This document shows positions 48,270 to 59,960 of a stretch of DNA of 64,000 nucleotides, in pieces. The notes under the pieces were generated by a model. The model was not told the DNA's origin. It saw only the letters and a program-made list of their open reading frames with translations, and did not search any database. A program made the position numbers and the translations under genes. Source of the stretch: Polydactylus sextarius (lineage: Eukaryota; Chordata; Actinopteri; Polynemidae); the NCBI GenBank assembly GCA_016801845.1, contig CM028910.1, forward strand, positions 13,980,629 through 14,044,628, read 5' to 3'. Each line of letters opens with the position of its first letter. Position 1 is the stretch's first letter.

Positions 48270-49245
48270 ATCAAGACTCAACATCATCTTGGGCCAGGGC
48301 CAGGAAATGCAAGCTGGGGAATTTTTGGTGTAAATACCATAGGAGAAACCGGAGAACTCGAGAAAACCTCAGTAGCCCAAGAAGAAAATGACCCTGACGG
48401 GGCAGAATCGGGAGAATGTGGGGATTGGGGGAGCAGTAGAGGGGGGTTGAGTCCTGCCTGAACGCAAGCAGAAACTTTTGGATGGAGAAAATGTTTGCCA
48501 TCAAGGTGGAATTAACACATTGTCCTCCTGAAGAGGTTGGAGAAGACCCTCTTAACGGAAGAGAAGAACCTAGAGATGGTGCTAGGTTTGTGTGGCGTTA
48601 GGTGACGCCTGAGAAATGAGATGATGGTGTCTTCTAGTTCTGGTGTCATTAAAGCCATTTCAGTCAGTACCTTTGATTTACTATGCCAGGTCTTGCATAT
48701 GTCATTGAAGTCATAAGTCATTGTAAATGTCCTTGTCCAGCTTGTTGATGTTCTGTGATATCATGTTCAATTCCTCATCATATCTTTACATAAAGAGACT
48801 GGATGATGTCTTTAGGGTCATCAGGCCTCGACATCACCTTGGCCTTTCTAAAGGCTCGCCCAACCAGTGTCTCAGCAATGATCCTGAACAACACTTTGTT
48901 TTTCTCTGTTGTTGAGCTGTAGCCTCGTCTGTTTGCTCTGCTGACGCCTGAGATCCTCTTTCTTCTGAATATACACTTTCTAACAGCGCACTCAGCTGAG
49001 AGATTCTCAACAGGGTGTGAAGCATTGATATTGTCTGTCACCTCTGACACAATGGACTCTGTCAACTGGATGCCCAACATGGACTGTGTTTCTTCAGCAT
49101 CAGCACGTTCTGTCTCTCATCTACATGCACCTCATTGTTTTTAACATAGTTGTTTAAGTCTTGTGAAAACAAAAAAGAGTCTCTCCCCTGTTTTCAGACT
49201 CCAGAACAGTTGACAGGACTCACAACTAACTCATCACTGTCCATT
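48270..49245 (-). pseudogene. Broken intronless gene copy of unknown family
   Basis: Reading the minus strand from 49241 down gives a chain of co-linear frames: MDSDELVVSPVNCSGV, stop, KQGRDSFLFSQDLNNYVKNN, then MLGIQLTESIVSEVTDNINA through VRKCIFRR and IIQSLYVKI, then (frame change) YDEELNMISQNINKLDKDIY, then (frame change) MTYDFNDICKTWHSKSKVLT and TISRFFSSVKRVFSNLFRR, then a stop and a Pro/Ser-rich tail. At least four lesions over about 1 kb, no introns. The composition is protein-like and probably helical and basic. I do not recognise the family; it may be a multi-copy fish gene or the coding part of a transposon. Confidence 0.5.
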
Positions 49246-49397
49246 TTGTACTTCTGTTTTACCAACAGTGTTGCACATGGGAGTCACGTGATGCAACGAA
49301 GCTAGGTAGATGCTAATCCTGGGTCTCTCCAAACAAATCCGTTTAAAATGATTCAAAACACCCACACCCATTCATAACTTGATCAGACAACTGCAAT

Positions 49398-49880
49398 ATG
49401 GACTTGAGATCCAGGAATAAGCCTCTTAGCCAAGAAAAAGCGAGTGAACAGAACTTGATAACCACGGGAAAAACTACCGAGAGTGACCTCAAGGAAGTTT
49501 GTATAATGGCGGATGTGGCACAGGAACAACTGATCGGTGGAGATCTATTAATTCTCCTCCAAGAGATAAGAAATGGTAATTAGGCTCTCTCTAGAAAGGT
49601 CGACTCTAATACAGTTGAACTCAATCAATCCATCTTAGGACTGAAAACTACGCTGGATAAGCTAAACTCTCACGTTGCCCAAACAGAGGAGCGCATCAGC
49701 ACCGTGGAGCTCAGCCCGAGTGTTACCAAGCTGAGAAACGACAACGATTTCCTAAGAGAGAAAATCGACCAACTACGGCCGGTGCAATAATATACATGTT
49801 ATTAATCTGAGAGAATGATCCTGGATCCCTCCAGAAAAAGGAGATGATAGTGGATATCACACCCACGAGCAAGGTACATT
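49398..49880 (+). mobile_element. L1-type LINE ORF1 remnant
   Basis: From ATG 49398 the frame reads MDLRSRNKPLSQEKASEQNL, then LLILLQEIRNGN, stop (TAG 49581-49583), ALSRKVDSNTVELNQSILGL, HVAQTEERISTVE and LRNDNDFLREKIDQL. After a frame change near 49785 come CNNIHVINLRE and ENDPGS. A coiled coil followed by an 'NxIxVxNLxE' block is the layout of L1-type ORF1 RNA-binding proteins. One stop and at least two frameshifts make it dead. No ORF2 follows. Confidence 0.5.
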
Positions 49881-50294
49881 CTCAGGAAACCCTTAATTTA
49901 GCTGTTCATACCTGTCTGCAGCCAGGTACAGATAATGTTTTTTTTTCTTCACCAGCATGCATTTTTACCAACAATCAGGATGCCACACAAACTTTACCCT
50001 GACACCAGGCAAACCAATAATTTTGATCACCATCAACAGTAAAATTAACTTACTATTTAAATTTCTGTTGTAGATACGATCTTTTGGGTTCTTAGTGTTC
50101 TGTGGCAATGTACCATCATCGCAACAGAAGACAAAACCCATGGTAAAGAGTGTTGTATTGTCATTAACCATAACTAAAACTGACGCCTATTTTGTAGTAT
50201 GATATGCAAAAAAATAAAAAAAAAAAAAATGCTGTGGATTAAATATGCAGTAAATGTGCATTAATTGTGTTATATCTGTTTTTTTGTTCCCAGG

Positions 50295-50457
50295 GCGTTA
50301 TGACTTGCATCAGCCACTATATTCATGTCAAACTTGCCAGGAGAAATGGACCACGGATTTTAAGGACCTCATTAAGTGTGGTTATTGGCCAGGGTCCTTA
50401 AATAGCTCTACCCTCTATTCACTGGACTCAGAACTCAGAATCAACTCTTTTTTATAA
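50295..50457 (+). mobile_element. KDZ/Zisupton-type transposase fragment
   Basis: Frame GRYDLHQPLYSCQTCQEKWT, then TDFKDLIKCGYWPGSLNSST and LYSLDSELRINSF. The paired CxxC, the W and the GYWPxS block are typical of the cysteine-rich N-terminal region of KDZ transposases (Zisupton and relatives), a group common in fish. It begins right after a TTCCCAG acceptor-like site. Only this fragment is seen. Family call is from motif memory. Confidence 0.5.
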
Positions 50458-53240
50458 ATGTGGTGTCAATGTAAATGATTAAACATATTTGTCACGGGGC
50501 TGTGTGATGTGGCTGCAGGGCACTCTTGACAAAGTAACTTTTTGGGTTAACATCAACCATCCTATAGCAACAATAGTTCCAGGCTGTAAGTGTGTTTCTC
50601 TGCTCTCTCATTCATTTTAGGTTGAATTTGAAAACTAACTTGACTAGAAAAACCTGTCATGGAAAACGAAAATGGTTTAATGTCTAAGTTCCTTTCTGAC
50701 CTTGCAGGGGTATGCTCACTTGTTCACAGGTGGTGCCAGTGAATTTATTTCCAAGATTAACTGAATAGTTTAATGTCATGTAAACATTGTACCTACCAAG
50801 ACAATAGCTTCATCCTTTATGGATGCTTTGTTGTGGTTTTTCTTTTGGCCAACCACCCAGTCCTCCCGCTTCTCATCGAACTTTTAAAGCTTTTTTTTAG
50901 GCGCTGATCACAGGCTGCTCCTTCTTGCAGCGCTTACATATTTTTTGGGCACAAAACAAAATGCCCTAACAAAAGGGACAAGTCTTTTTTAAGTTAAGTC
51001 AGGCAATATCAGTGCTTCACTCCCTGTGGAGAATCTCCCAGCTTGTTGCACATAGACACCTTTTTTGTAAATATCAGATACCACTGCAGTATTCTTCATA
51101 CTAGACAATTCCCCTGTGGGGAATCGTGAGAGTGGGGCTGTGCGCTGTAGCAGTCTACGCTGAGATGTTATGATACTATGATGCTAAGATGCTACAGTTT
51201 CCTTTTTCACCTCATCTTATCTTTATTTATCGCAAATCATTTCATAATGACATCATTAGTGTTGCAAATCATTTCATTATTGAAGGAAAGAAAGGAAAGG
51301 AAGGAAAAAAGGGAGGGAAATGATTGACAACACTGTGTGTATGTGTGTGCGTGTGTTCAAGTGTGTTGAAGTACATGTGTGTGCCAAAACAGTAATAATG
51401 TATAGTTTGTCATTATATAAAATGGTCGCACAGCTGGGATTTAAACCCCATACCTGCTGTTTCTAGGTCATATGTATTCATTTCTAGGCTATTTGACCAT
51501 TTGTTCCAACGTGAATCACAGCCTATGTAAAGGACACAGGCTTTTGTTTGGCTTTTGTAATCAGTGCTCACACATGACCTCAAACTACAGTTACTACTGA
51601 TATTTATTCAAAAAGAAGCAGATGTCCACAAAATTCTTTCACTGTGAACACTATAAGGCTTTACTGAACACATTTGTGTCATTTTTTTTGTCCCAGGTGT
51701 CAAAAATGTGCACATTAGAGCGAATTGAACAACAACTGACAGTTCTGCTTTTCTCCTTCAAACCTTCACTGGATTAACATGGGGCAGTTAGGCTGTACAC
51801 TTGTCACTTCTAGGTTTCTCATTCAAAAACTCTAATTCCTATCGTTTAGTTACCCACATTGTGGGCATCATGACAAGTGTGACTCTTTGGAGGATATTAT
51901 ATGTGTAGAGTGAAATTTGTGGCTGTGAGCACAGTTTTAATGAGAAATTTAGAGATTTTTTTTTTTAAAGCTGTCTACACTCTAGCTGATGAAATCACCC
52001 ACTCTAGCCTGAAAACTCTGTGCAATACACACTCATTATAAAGTCTGAATTTCTCCAAAACTGATCATGGTCATTGATCTGTGACTGATAAAAAAGTATT
52101 CAACCTAGCAAAAAAATTGAATGCCACATCCACACAGGAGAATTTTGTCTCCATTTTCAAATTTGCATGATGTCTCTAGGTGAAAGTATGCCAGAGCAGC
52201 AGATGTTTGAAAAATGTTGAAAATTTGTGTGTATTTTCACCTTCTCCCATTGGAAATGAATGGGAAAATTTCAGCGTGTTGAGAAAAATAATAGCATACT
52301 GAGTCCGATCGAGTCGCACGTTTTGGTGTCTTATTTGTCTGTGTGCAACAAACGGTATTTGAGTTAAAAGCAATCGAAAATTGTGAGGAAAAAAAAATAG
52401 GAAGAAGGGACATGTAGAAGAACAATAGTTTGCAATACGAAGCACTGCATCACTAATAATGGATTTAAATACAGTAAATGTCCTGTTACTCCACAAAACA
52501 CTGGGGTTTCATACTCGAGCAGAATCACTTTTGATGCTGAACTGAAACAAACAGGCAGGTAAACGGGTAAAACAATTACAAAATAAGCTGTGATGAATGA
52601 GTTTCATCTGACAGTAATCAATAAATCTAAAACAACAAATGAATAATGTGAAAACAATGTGACATCATGAGAAGTGTCGCTTGTAGCCATGGCCCTCCAG
52701 ACAACTATCACATCAGTCTGATGCTGCTCTCAGCTACATGAAACTTTAGGCCTAGATCAAGTTTCAGTTCAGTTTAGCAGTGTGGAACAAAACGGTCATA
52801 GTTTTGGATCCCTTCTGGAACAGGAAACTGAAACAAAAACTCTAAAAAAAAAAAAAAACCCAATGTGCAGCACTAGTTCAGCACCAGCCAAACACAAACA
52901 CAGCTGCATAATGATGTATAATTTTCTCCTCACTCACAGAAAATAGGCATAAGGCGTGTACCTGCAGGGGTTAATCATTATCTGATAAGCAGCCCACACA
53001 CAAAAGTTTATTGTTAAAACTTATTAAACTAAAATGAATTGAATTTGTTCTAGATTTTTACATCTAGAAGAAGGTGTAAGTATAAAATGTATGTTAAACC
53101 AGATAAAAATTATTTCCAGAAAAGTTTTTAAAATATCTTTATAAATGTCTGTGTGGTGCTATTTCTCTGAATAATATGTTAAGTTGACGTTATTAACTAT
53201 CAAACACAAAGCAGGTCACGGTTTGCTACTTTCTTTTAAG
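50458..53240. other. Repeat-rich spacer upstream of tax1bp3
   Basis: No supported gene. Includes ATTCCCC-TGT-GGGGAAT, a 7-bp stem palindrome (about 51109-51125), a purine run at 51284-51317, the tRNA-like sequence at 51423-51498, and anonymous DNA around 51500-52500 that looks like transposon-derived sequence but has no coding signature. Confidence 0.5.
51423..51498 (-). repeat. tRNA-like remnant (SINE head or tRNA pseudogene)
   Basis: The minus strand gives 76 nt starting GGTCAAATAGCCTAG (A-box-like) and carrying GGGTTTAAATCCC (B-box-like, T for C at one site), ending TGTGCGACCA. The first four and last four acceptor bases (GGTC/GACC) pair. The D and anticodon arms do not fold cleanly, so it is not a working tRNA gene. 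Confidence 0.35.
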
Positions 53241-53382
53241 GAAAACAACCAACTAAGGCCTCAGGACGTGAGGAGTTTGATTTATAAATCGTGTTTTCCG
53301 CGAGTCGCTGAGGTCAACGGTCACCGGTTCGACACCGCCCTCCCTGACGACGCCGGTGGCCAAAAAAAAAAAAAAAAAAAAA
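53240..53382 (+). repeat. Possible tRNA-derived SINE end with A tail
   Basis: GGTCACCGGTTCGACACC (about 53319-53336) has an exact GGTTCGANNCC B box, followed about 25 bp on by an A tract of about 22 bases. B box then A tail is the order of a short tRNA-derived retroposon. No convincing A box is seen, so this is tentative. Confidence 0.25.
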
Positions 53383-53389
53383 ATCCGCA

Positions 53390-53585
53390 GTTCTCCTCTC
53401 TGGAGGCGGAGTGACGTCATCTGGGAGCCGTTGGTTTCCGCTAAGGAACAGTCCGTCTGTGAATCGGTGGATATTGGCAGTTGATCCGACAGATAAACCG
53501 TGTATTTGACTTTTACAACCACACTTTTTCTTACTACTTTCTACGTTATATCTTAATAGCTCAACACAGAAATCTTAGCTGCGCC
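53390..53585 (+). promoter_or_regulatory. tax1bp3: tax1bp3 promoter and 5' UTR with a consensus CRE
   Basis: TGACGTCA at 53412-53419 is a perfect palindromic cAMP-response element, 167 bp upstream of the ATG, in a locally GC-richer stretch. No TATA box. CREB/ATF binding is inferred from the motif and its promoter position. Confidence 0.55.
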
Positions 53586-54705
53586 ATGTCTTTCGTTCCA
53601 GGACAGCCGGTGACTGCTGTTGTGGTAAGTTTGGGTGTGGGGCTGTGGTCCGAAGGGACTCTATTGTTCACTTACTGTTGTGGCGTTTAACGTTAAACGT
53701 CTCGCTGCTAAATTCTGATGTTAGCTAACATTAGCCTGCGAGCGCTCTTTAGTTAACTTTGTTAACATTACTGTAGATTTACTGCCGCATTACCTTCTTT
53801 TGTTAAACACAACAGGAAGAGCTGAACGTTAATTAGTAGATAAAATCACATTTCTTGTTAAAGAATTGCGTCTAGAAATGGTCCATCGACAGGAGATAAA
53901 GCTAAAATGTTGATTTTCAGGTAAAATGTGAGTGTGAATAACAGCAAACTACCCTTAAACATGGGCGTCAACACCGGCGTGATTCAGTGTTTATGGTCAA
54001 CTTTTTGTATATGAAATAGCTTTGGATAGTGTAAGTTAATTTCAACCGCAAAAAGTAGATTTTAAATTATGACTGGATACTTGAAGATATTTTTGCGTGT
54101 GCGGTTTGGGAAGCTTTCATGTTATGATTGAGTTTATGATTGTATTGATTATTGATTTATTGCATCATCTATTGCCTGATCTATAGTATGAAACCCCAAG
54201 TTGTTAGTGAAATGTAGAACAGTAGGTTGCCAGAATTGGAGAAGATCTGGTACTTTAACTTGTTATCTCTTATTCACTCTCTAACTTGATAGTTCACATC
54301 CACTAAAAGAAGAACACTGTGTCAGTTTAACTATGAAGTAAATAAGTTCAGCGTTTGCTTCTTTGTAGTTCATCTACATCTAATAACACTCTCCAGTTTT
54401 CATGTCACATGCTTTTTTCACTCTATGGTATCAGCAACATATAACCAGGCAAAATAACTTGAGATGCACCAACACACTGGTCAGATGTTGTTATTGGTTG
54501 GTTATTTAGATGGACACCCAGACAGTTGTAGCTTCATACACAGACAAGTGGCTGCACACGTCTGTAGTGTGACATGTCCACTACAGAAATGTCAGCCATG
54601 TGGAAATAGATTTAGATATTTATATGGCATCATATTTACAATTTGACTAATTGTCATGGTAACAGTAATAAGATGTCTATCAGTCAGGGTGTTAAAGCAC
54701 CCTAC

Positions 54706-54751
<46 letters not shown>

Positions 54752-57700
54752 GACTTTATTGATCCCTTTTGGAGGTTCGCTCTGGGAAATTGAAGAATCT
54801 TGTACTTGTATACTTGTATCAGAGAGAAATATGTTGTAGTACTGGCAAATACCACAATAATAGACTTTCTCTCAGACATAGCAAAGCTCCTGATAAGCTC
54901 AGACTTCATTGTGTCATCACTGACATACTGGCTGGTTACTCATCATCACACACACAGAGAGTCTTTGTATTGAGGAGTGTGTTGACAAGTGCTACTGTAA
55001 GAGGCGTCCATCCATCTGCTTTTTAAGAGACTGCAGCTGCTTGACAGTATCAAGCTGTGTGGACTTTAGCTATCAGGGAACTGACTACAATTCACCATTT
55101 GTCATGTGCTGAAATCCAGTAAAACTGTGTCTGTGGTGGATGAATCACTCCCTCACTGGCTCATAGGATGCAAACTTGACTATGAACTCTAGAGTCTTTT
55201 ATCTGATATAATTGGTGAGCAAGCTTAAAATAATTAAGATTAATTAAGATGAGATATATGTCTCTCTTTCTCTTTCTGCCCCTCATGATGTTTTGGAAAC
55301 AAAGTCCTTTATAATGTGAACATACATGTATCTTTTAAATTGACAGCCGTCATAGTGAAACGTGAAGAGGAGTGATGGTTTTATTTTGGACTCTCATATT
55401 GAACTGTTCCTCTCTCAAAATCTGTCTTTAATCAACAAGAACAGTAATGTTCATTAACTTATCTTGAGACAGCACAGACACTGTTGACTCAAGAAGGTGG
55501 ATTCATATTTCTGATGAAGCAGGAAGCTGCCAGGAAATGTAGTGCGCATTGTTTCTCTGATCGGGGATCTGATTTTGTTTTTGTTTTTTTTGTCTTCTGT
55601 CAAACAGCAACGAATTGAGATCAAGAAGTTGCGGGAAGGACCTCATCTGATCCTGGGCTTCAGCATCGGAGGAGGAATAGACCAGGACCCAGGCCAGAAC
55701 CCGTTCTCTGAGGACAAGACTGATAAAGTAAGGTTGTGTTTGCACTTGTGTTTGTCCCTCAGCTCTTTATGTCCTGTGATTTCATGGATATTGCACAGGT
55801 TTGATTGATTGTGCAGGTTTCTATGGAGTTCTATCTGGATTCTTTTTATTCTATTATCTTATGTTATTATAATGTGTATAGCACTAAAAATAAACTTGTT
55901 ATTAGAAATGCCAGCAGTGCTACCTAAAATACTACATCAAGAATCAGCAAGTCTTTGTACTGATCTAGTATTGCATAACATATGAATAAACATTATAACT
56001 TGAGAGTTTCACACATGGATAAATGTTCAGTCGCTGCTGAAAAGTTCAAACACAAACTACTCTGGCTGCAGCTGAAAATGGTGGAGTTGCAGTTTGACAA
56101 CAGCCTGCAGGCTGGAAAAAAACTTGAAAACACCTCATGAATAAATAATACCGCTGCCAAAACATTTATAGTTCAATGAAGCAGAAAATGTTACTGATTC
56201 TGATACAATCTGTAAACAGAGGACAATATTATGAGTAAAGTGAAATGGTGAATGGTCAAACCTCAAAGTGTCAAGAGCCACAAGCCTCACATCACAGCTT
56301 CTGGCATCAGAATGATAAAGATTTGTGCTTCGTCCTTGAGTTGAAGTGACAGGCAACCAGATGCACAACTGTTCATGTGATCACATGAGTTCAACTAAAC
56401 ACGTGTGGAGAAATGAGATTCAGATCACTGATCCTGAATCTACCCAAAAGGATTGTAATATGATAAAAAAGGTCATGTGTACAGTTTGTACGTCATATAA
56501 CAATGAGCTCTTATCACATTCATAGAGGTATTGGTACACAGCTTAAAAACAGTTCACACACTGATAGACTGGTGATTGGTATCTGATACTCAAGTTCAGG
56601 TATAACATCCGTCCGTCGAAGAGTAGTTTCATCGTGAGGCCATATAAGGTGTGTTGCACATACAAGGAATTTGACTTTGGCTCTACTTTAGTGAACTCCA
56701 CCTGAAGGACAGGCCTGAGCATATTACCTGTAGTCCGAGGGCATAGATAGGAATACAGCAGGTTTGTACAAAGCTAATGTCTGTACAAACACTGTGAAGC
56801 AGAGAGAGGGAAATGTGTCAACATACGCCAGGCATTATATTTGACCTTGTTACAGATTAATTAAAACTTTAAGTCTGTTGCCTTCTATGTTTTCTGAAGA
56901 GCTGTGAGTTTGGATGTACAGGTGTTATAATCTCCCTCATGACACTTATTCTGAACACTTATCATTAAAAGAACAATGGGTTTCTGTCTGAAGCTTTTAA
57001 AGTGTCTTTCATAGTGCTGAAAGTATTAATTATTCAGTCAATTCAGTGATAAATCAAGCAGAAGGATCCAGCTTCTGAAATGTGAGTCTTTGCTGCTCTT
57101 CTGTTGTGTATCTTGATACATTGAGTATCTTTTTACATTGTACACTAGGTTAAACAAAGTAAGTGACCTCATAACATTTTATTGTCACAACAATTAATAA
57201 TATCAGCATCACATTCAATAAAGAAAACTGGAATGAGACTCAGTCTGTCTTACACACCATCCAGCTCTTAGAGCACAAAAATATAAGCAACAAGGAAGTA
57301 GTCTGATAACACAATTCATACATTTGCCATAAAGAAAAAAACAAACGGTCACAAACAGACGATGTGAAAGGACATCTAGCATATGGTGAGTAAGTCCAAC
57401 TTAATTCATTTGTGGGGTTTTAAAGATTGCACATCACAGCTGTGTGTGTTTTTTTTTACCTGTTGTGTGACATAAAGGCGTCAACATCATATAAGTCAGG
57501 CAGTTCTTCAGCCAGGTTAGCTGTCTCATTAATGTGTGGCTCTTTATGAATCAGCGAATATGTCTGTGTTGTTCAAAGGGAATCTATGTGACCAGGATAA
57601 CACCAAAAGGACCAGCAGACATGGCAGGCTTGATGATGGGAGACAAAATAATGCAGGTGAGTAGTGAAACGGAGCTTTGGTCTAAATCCACAAGATGGCA

Positions 57701-57970
57701 CTCTGTGTTCACTGGAGGGTCCGATTGGTGTGCATCAGGACCTGTGCTGTTTCAAATTGGTTTAAAGTCGAGGAAAATGAATCTAGCTTTTCTCAAACAA
57801 AATTATTTTCTTCCACTCAGGTCAACGGCTGGGATATGACCATGGTGACCCACGACCAGGCTCGTAAAAGACTAACAAAGAAGAACGAGGATGTTGTGCG
57901 ACTACTAGTGACTAGAAAGTCGCTGGAAGATGCTGTCAAAAACTCGATGGGCTGTTACTCCAAGCAGTAA
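53586..57970 (+). CDS. tax1bp3: Tax1-binding protein 3 (TIP-1), single PDZ domain
   Basis: TAX1BP3/TIP-1 is a small protein that is essentially one PDZ domain. It binds C-terminal ligands of, among others, beta-catenin, rhotekin and Kir2.3, often competing with larger scaffolds. CDS exons: 53586-53624, 55608-55727, 57579-57656, 57821-57970; 128 aa (human 124). Visible: MSFVPGQPVTAVV, the carboxylate-binding loop LILGFSIGGG, then IDQDPGQNPFSEDKTDKG, VNGWDMTMVTHDQARKRL and VVRLLVTRKSLEDAV. Four extra residues at the end (GCYSKQ region) extend beyond the mammalian C-terminus. All exons are phase 0 with GT-AG introns. Confidence 0.96.
54711..54790 (+). repeat. GATA repeat with 'actttattgatccc' tail
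   Basis: About ten GATA units followed by ACTTTATTGATCCCTTTTGG and CTGGGAAATT. This combination is a very common fish repeat end, where the simple repeat grows from the end of a retroposon-like sequence. In tax1bp3 intron 1. Confidence 0.65.
56649..56695 (+). repeat. Partial copy of the 'ACATACAAGGAATTT' dispersed repeat
   Basis: CACATACAAGGAATTTGACTTTGG in tax1bp3 intron 2 shares its core with the repeat at 47909-47925. Confidence 0.5.
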
Positions 57971-59560
57971 CATAGCGGAGCTACACTACTAATGCAATCA
58001 CCAAGGACTGAACACGCTCGTGTACTGAGCTCTCGAAAATTCAGGTGATGTTTGCACCGTGGCCTTTATACCTTTGATAAGACATCGTAAGCACATTCTG
58101 ATCACTCACTGGACGATGAGAGCGTGCTCCTCCTTTTTACACACTCAAACTCATCTTAAAACTCTCTGCTTCACTTACATGTCCATGTAGCCCAGTCATC
58201 AAGAATTATTGGGTTAAATGAGGGAATAGGACGTTAAAACTTGTTCCTGCAGCACTCATCATCTGAATATGTTCAAAATGTAAGGGCTCACAGATGAGTT
58301 TTCTTAACAAAGAAAAATCCTCTCAATCCGATGCATGTCCTGTTAATACCATCATAGGACGTGTAAGCATAAAACCAAAAACTCTTGTCGACCTTTTCAT
58401 GTTAGGGGAATTGTTCTGAAATGCACATGGTCCATTTTGGCTAATTTTTGCTTCTTTTGAATGTTACTACATGTAAAACATTGTTTTTTGGCTATGAAAT
58501 ATGAGTCATTTATGCAGATATTGATGATATAACTCTTGGCATCCACATGGACTGAAATAAGTTTTTTGGATGACATTTCATAGTTCATACGTCGGTTCCT
58601 ATAGTGCAACATTGTTAATTTATTCACACTCAATCTGTTCTTGATAGAAGCTCGTTGGGAGCAGTCATAGTCTTTCTTCTTAATGCAAGGTGCTGCCCTC
58701 GCCCAAGACCAAAGACGGACAAGGGGAAAAAAGTCAAAAACGCTCTTTCTTGCTGTAACCATAGTGATTAGCATTATATTTGCTGTTGCTTAAAACAACA
58801 ATGGCACAGTATAACATACATAGTGTACACTACACTACTACAATAATTCCATATTTCTTCTCTTTATCTTTTTTTTTTTTACTCATGTCCATACGTGTGT
58901 GAAAGTAACATCAACACTCTGCATCTGCTGAAGTAACAACACAGTTCAAAATCCATATTTTCTTTCAAGTTACTTTCAAGTCTCATTTGGACAATTTTCC
59001 ACAAGCTTTACCTACTAATGGATCATGTCTGATATAAGGTTTTCCCAATATATTCACTGTTAATCTCCTTTACCAGGTTTAGCAAGAGAAAGTTGGTAAC
59101 TTGCAGTTTTGATGCAAAAATAAGTTTCACACTGGAATAAGCTACATTCAGACTGTATCAAACTGTAAACTGTTTTTTAACGTGTTTATTGTCAGTGACC
59201 AAACGTCCAAGATGAAACTGTAAACCTGAAAGAGTGAATGTTGTTTGAGAAGTATGCACAGCAGCTTTCTTATACTAAAAACCACTAATTTCAATACCTG
59301 TTTGTTCGTTTCAATCTTCCGTTAAAACCGTTCCACTGTGGTTTCTGCAAAACGGCAATAATTTATAACCTTTGATACAAACTGTATCCGCAGCAGTGCA
59401 GATGACTGATTTAGTGTTAATCATAAACAATACTCTGTCTTTGTATTATTACATTACTTGAGTTGGTATTACCGTAATAATCTGGGAGATTTTAGTGTCT
59501 CTTTTCTTAGTTTTAACAAATAATGTTTTGTGTGTTTAATAAAGCAATTTACTCTGCATC
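57971..59560 (+). other. tax1bp3: tax1bp3 3' UTR
   Basis: Non-coding sequence after the stop. A candidate poly(A) signal AATAAA lies at 59538-59543, shortly before a CA/TA microsatellite. Confidence 0.5.
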
Positions 59561-59562
59561 TG

Positions 59563-59563
<1 letters not shown>

Positions 59564-59612
<49 letters not shown>
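59564..59612. repeat. Composite CA-TA microsatellite
   Basis: CA units followed by about 18 TA units. Confidence 0.92.
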
Positions 59613-59615
<3 letters not shown>

Positions 59616-59821
59616 CAACTTATTCTGATAATCAGTATTGTACAAAAAAAAATCAAAAGATTTCATTCTAAAATAAAATACACTCTGTAAAAGAAACAGC
59701 ATTATTACTGGAGAAAGTAGTACAGAAATAGGTACACACTATTGTCATTAATGTAAAGTTATTAAAGAAGCAGAATCAGTTAAAACGTATACATTTGGAA
59801 TGAAAACTTAAAGTTCTTCAC

Positions 59822-59960
59822 AGCGCTGGTTCCCAAACGTTTTGACTCAAGACTCCTAAAAACGAGGCCGTATCCCCACTTCACAGATTGTAATCCACGT
59901 TTTCATTTCGACATCAATTGTGAACATTTTAATCAATGAATTTAATCAATATTTTTGATT
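59822..59960. mobile_element. Possible hAT-type transposon end
   Basis: CAGCGCTGGTTCCCAAACGTTTTGACT resembles the vertebrate hAT terminal repeat style (cagtggttcccaaac). No inverted partner or target duplication is seen, so it would be a truncated copy. Confidence 0.3.

Noticed and set aside
52176..52496. 106-codon open frame on the minus strand
   Set aside because: Low-complexity F-rich translation of AT-rich DNA; no recognisable protein.
54711..54751. GATA and CTAT arrays as a CRISPR-like array
   Set aside because: Pure tetranucleotide repeats without spacers in a vertebrate genome.
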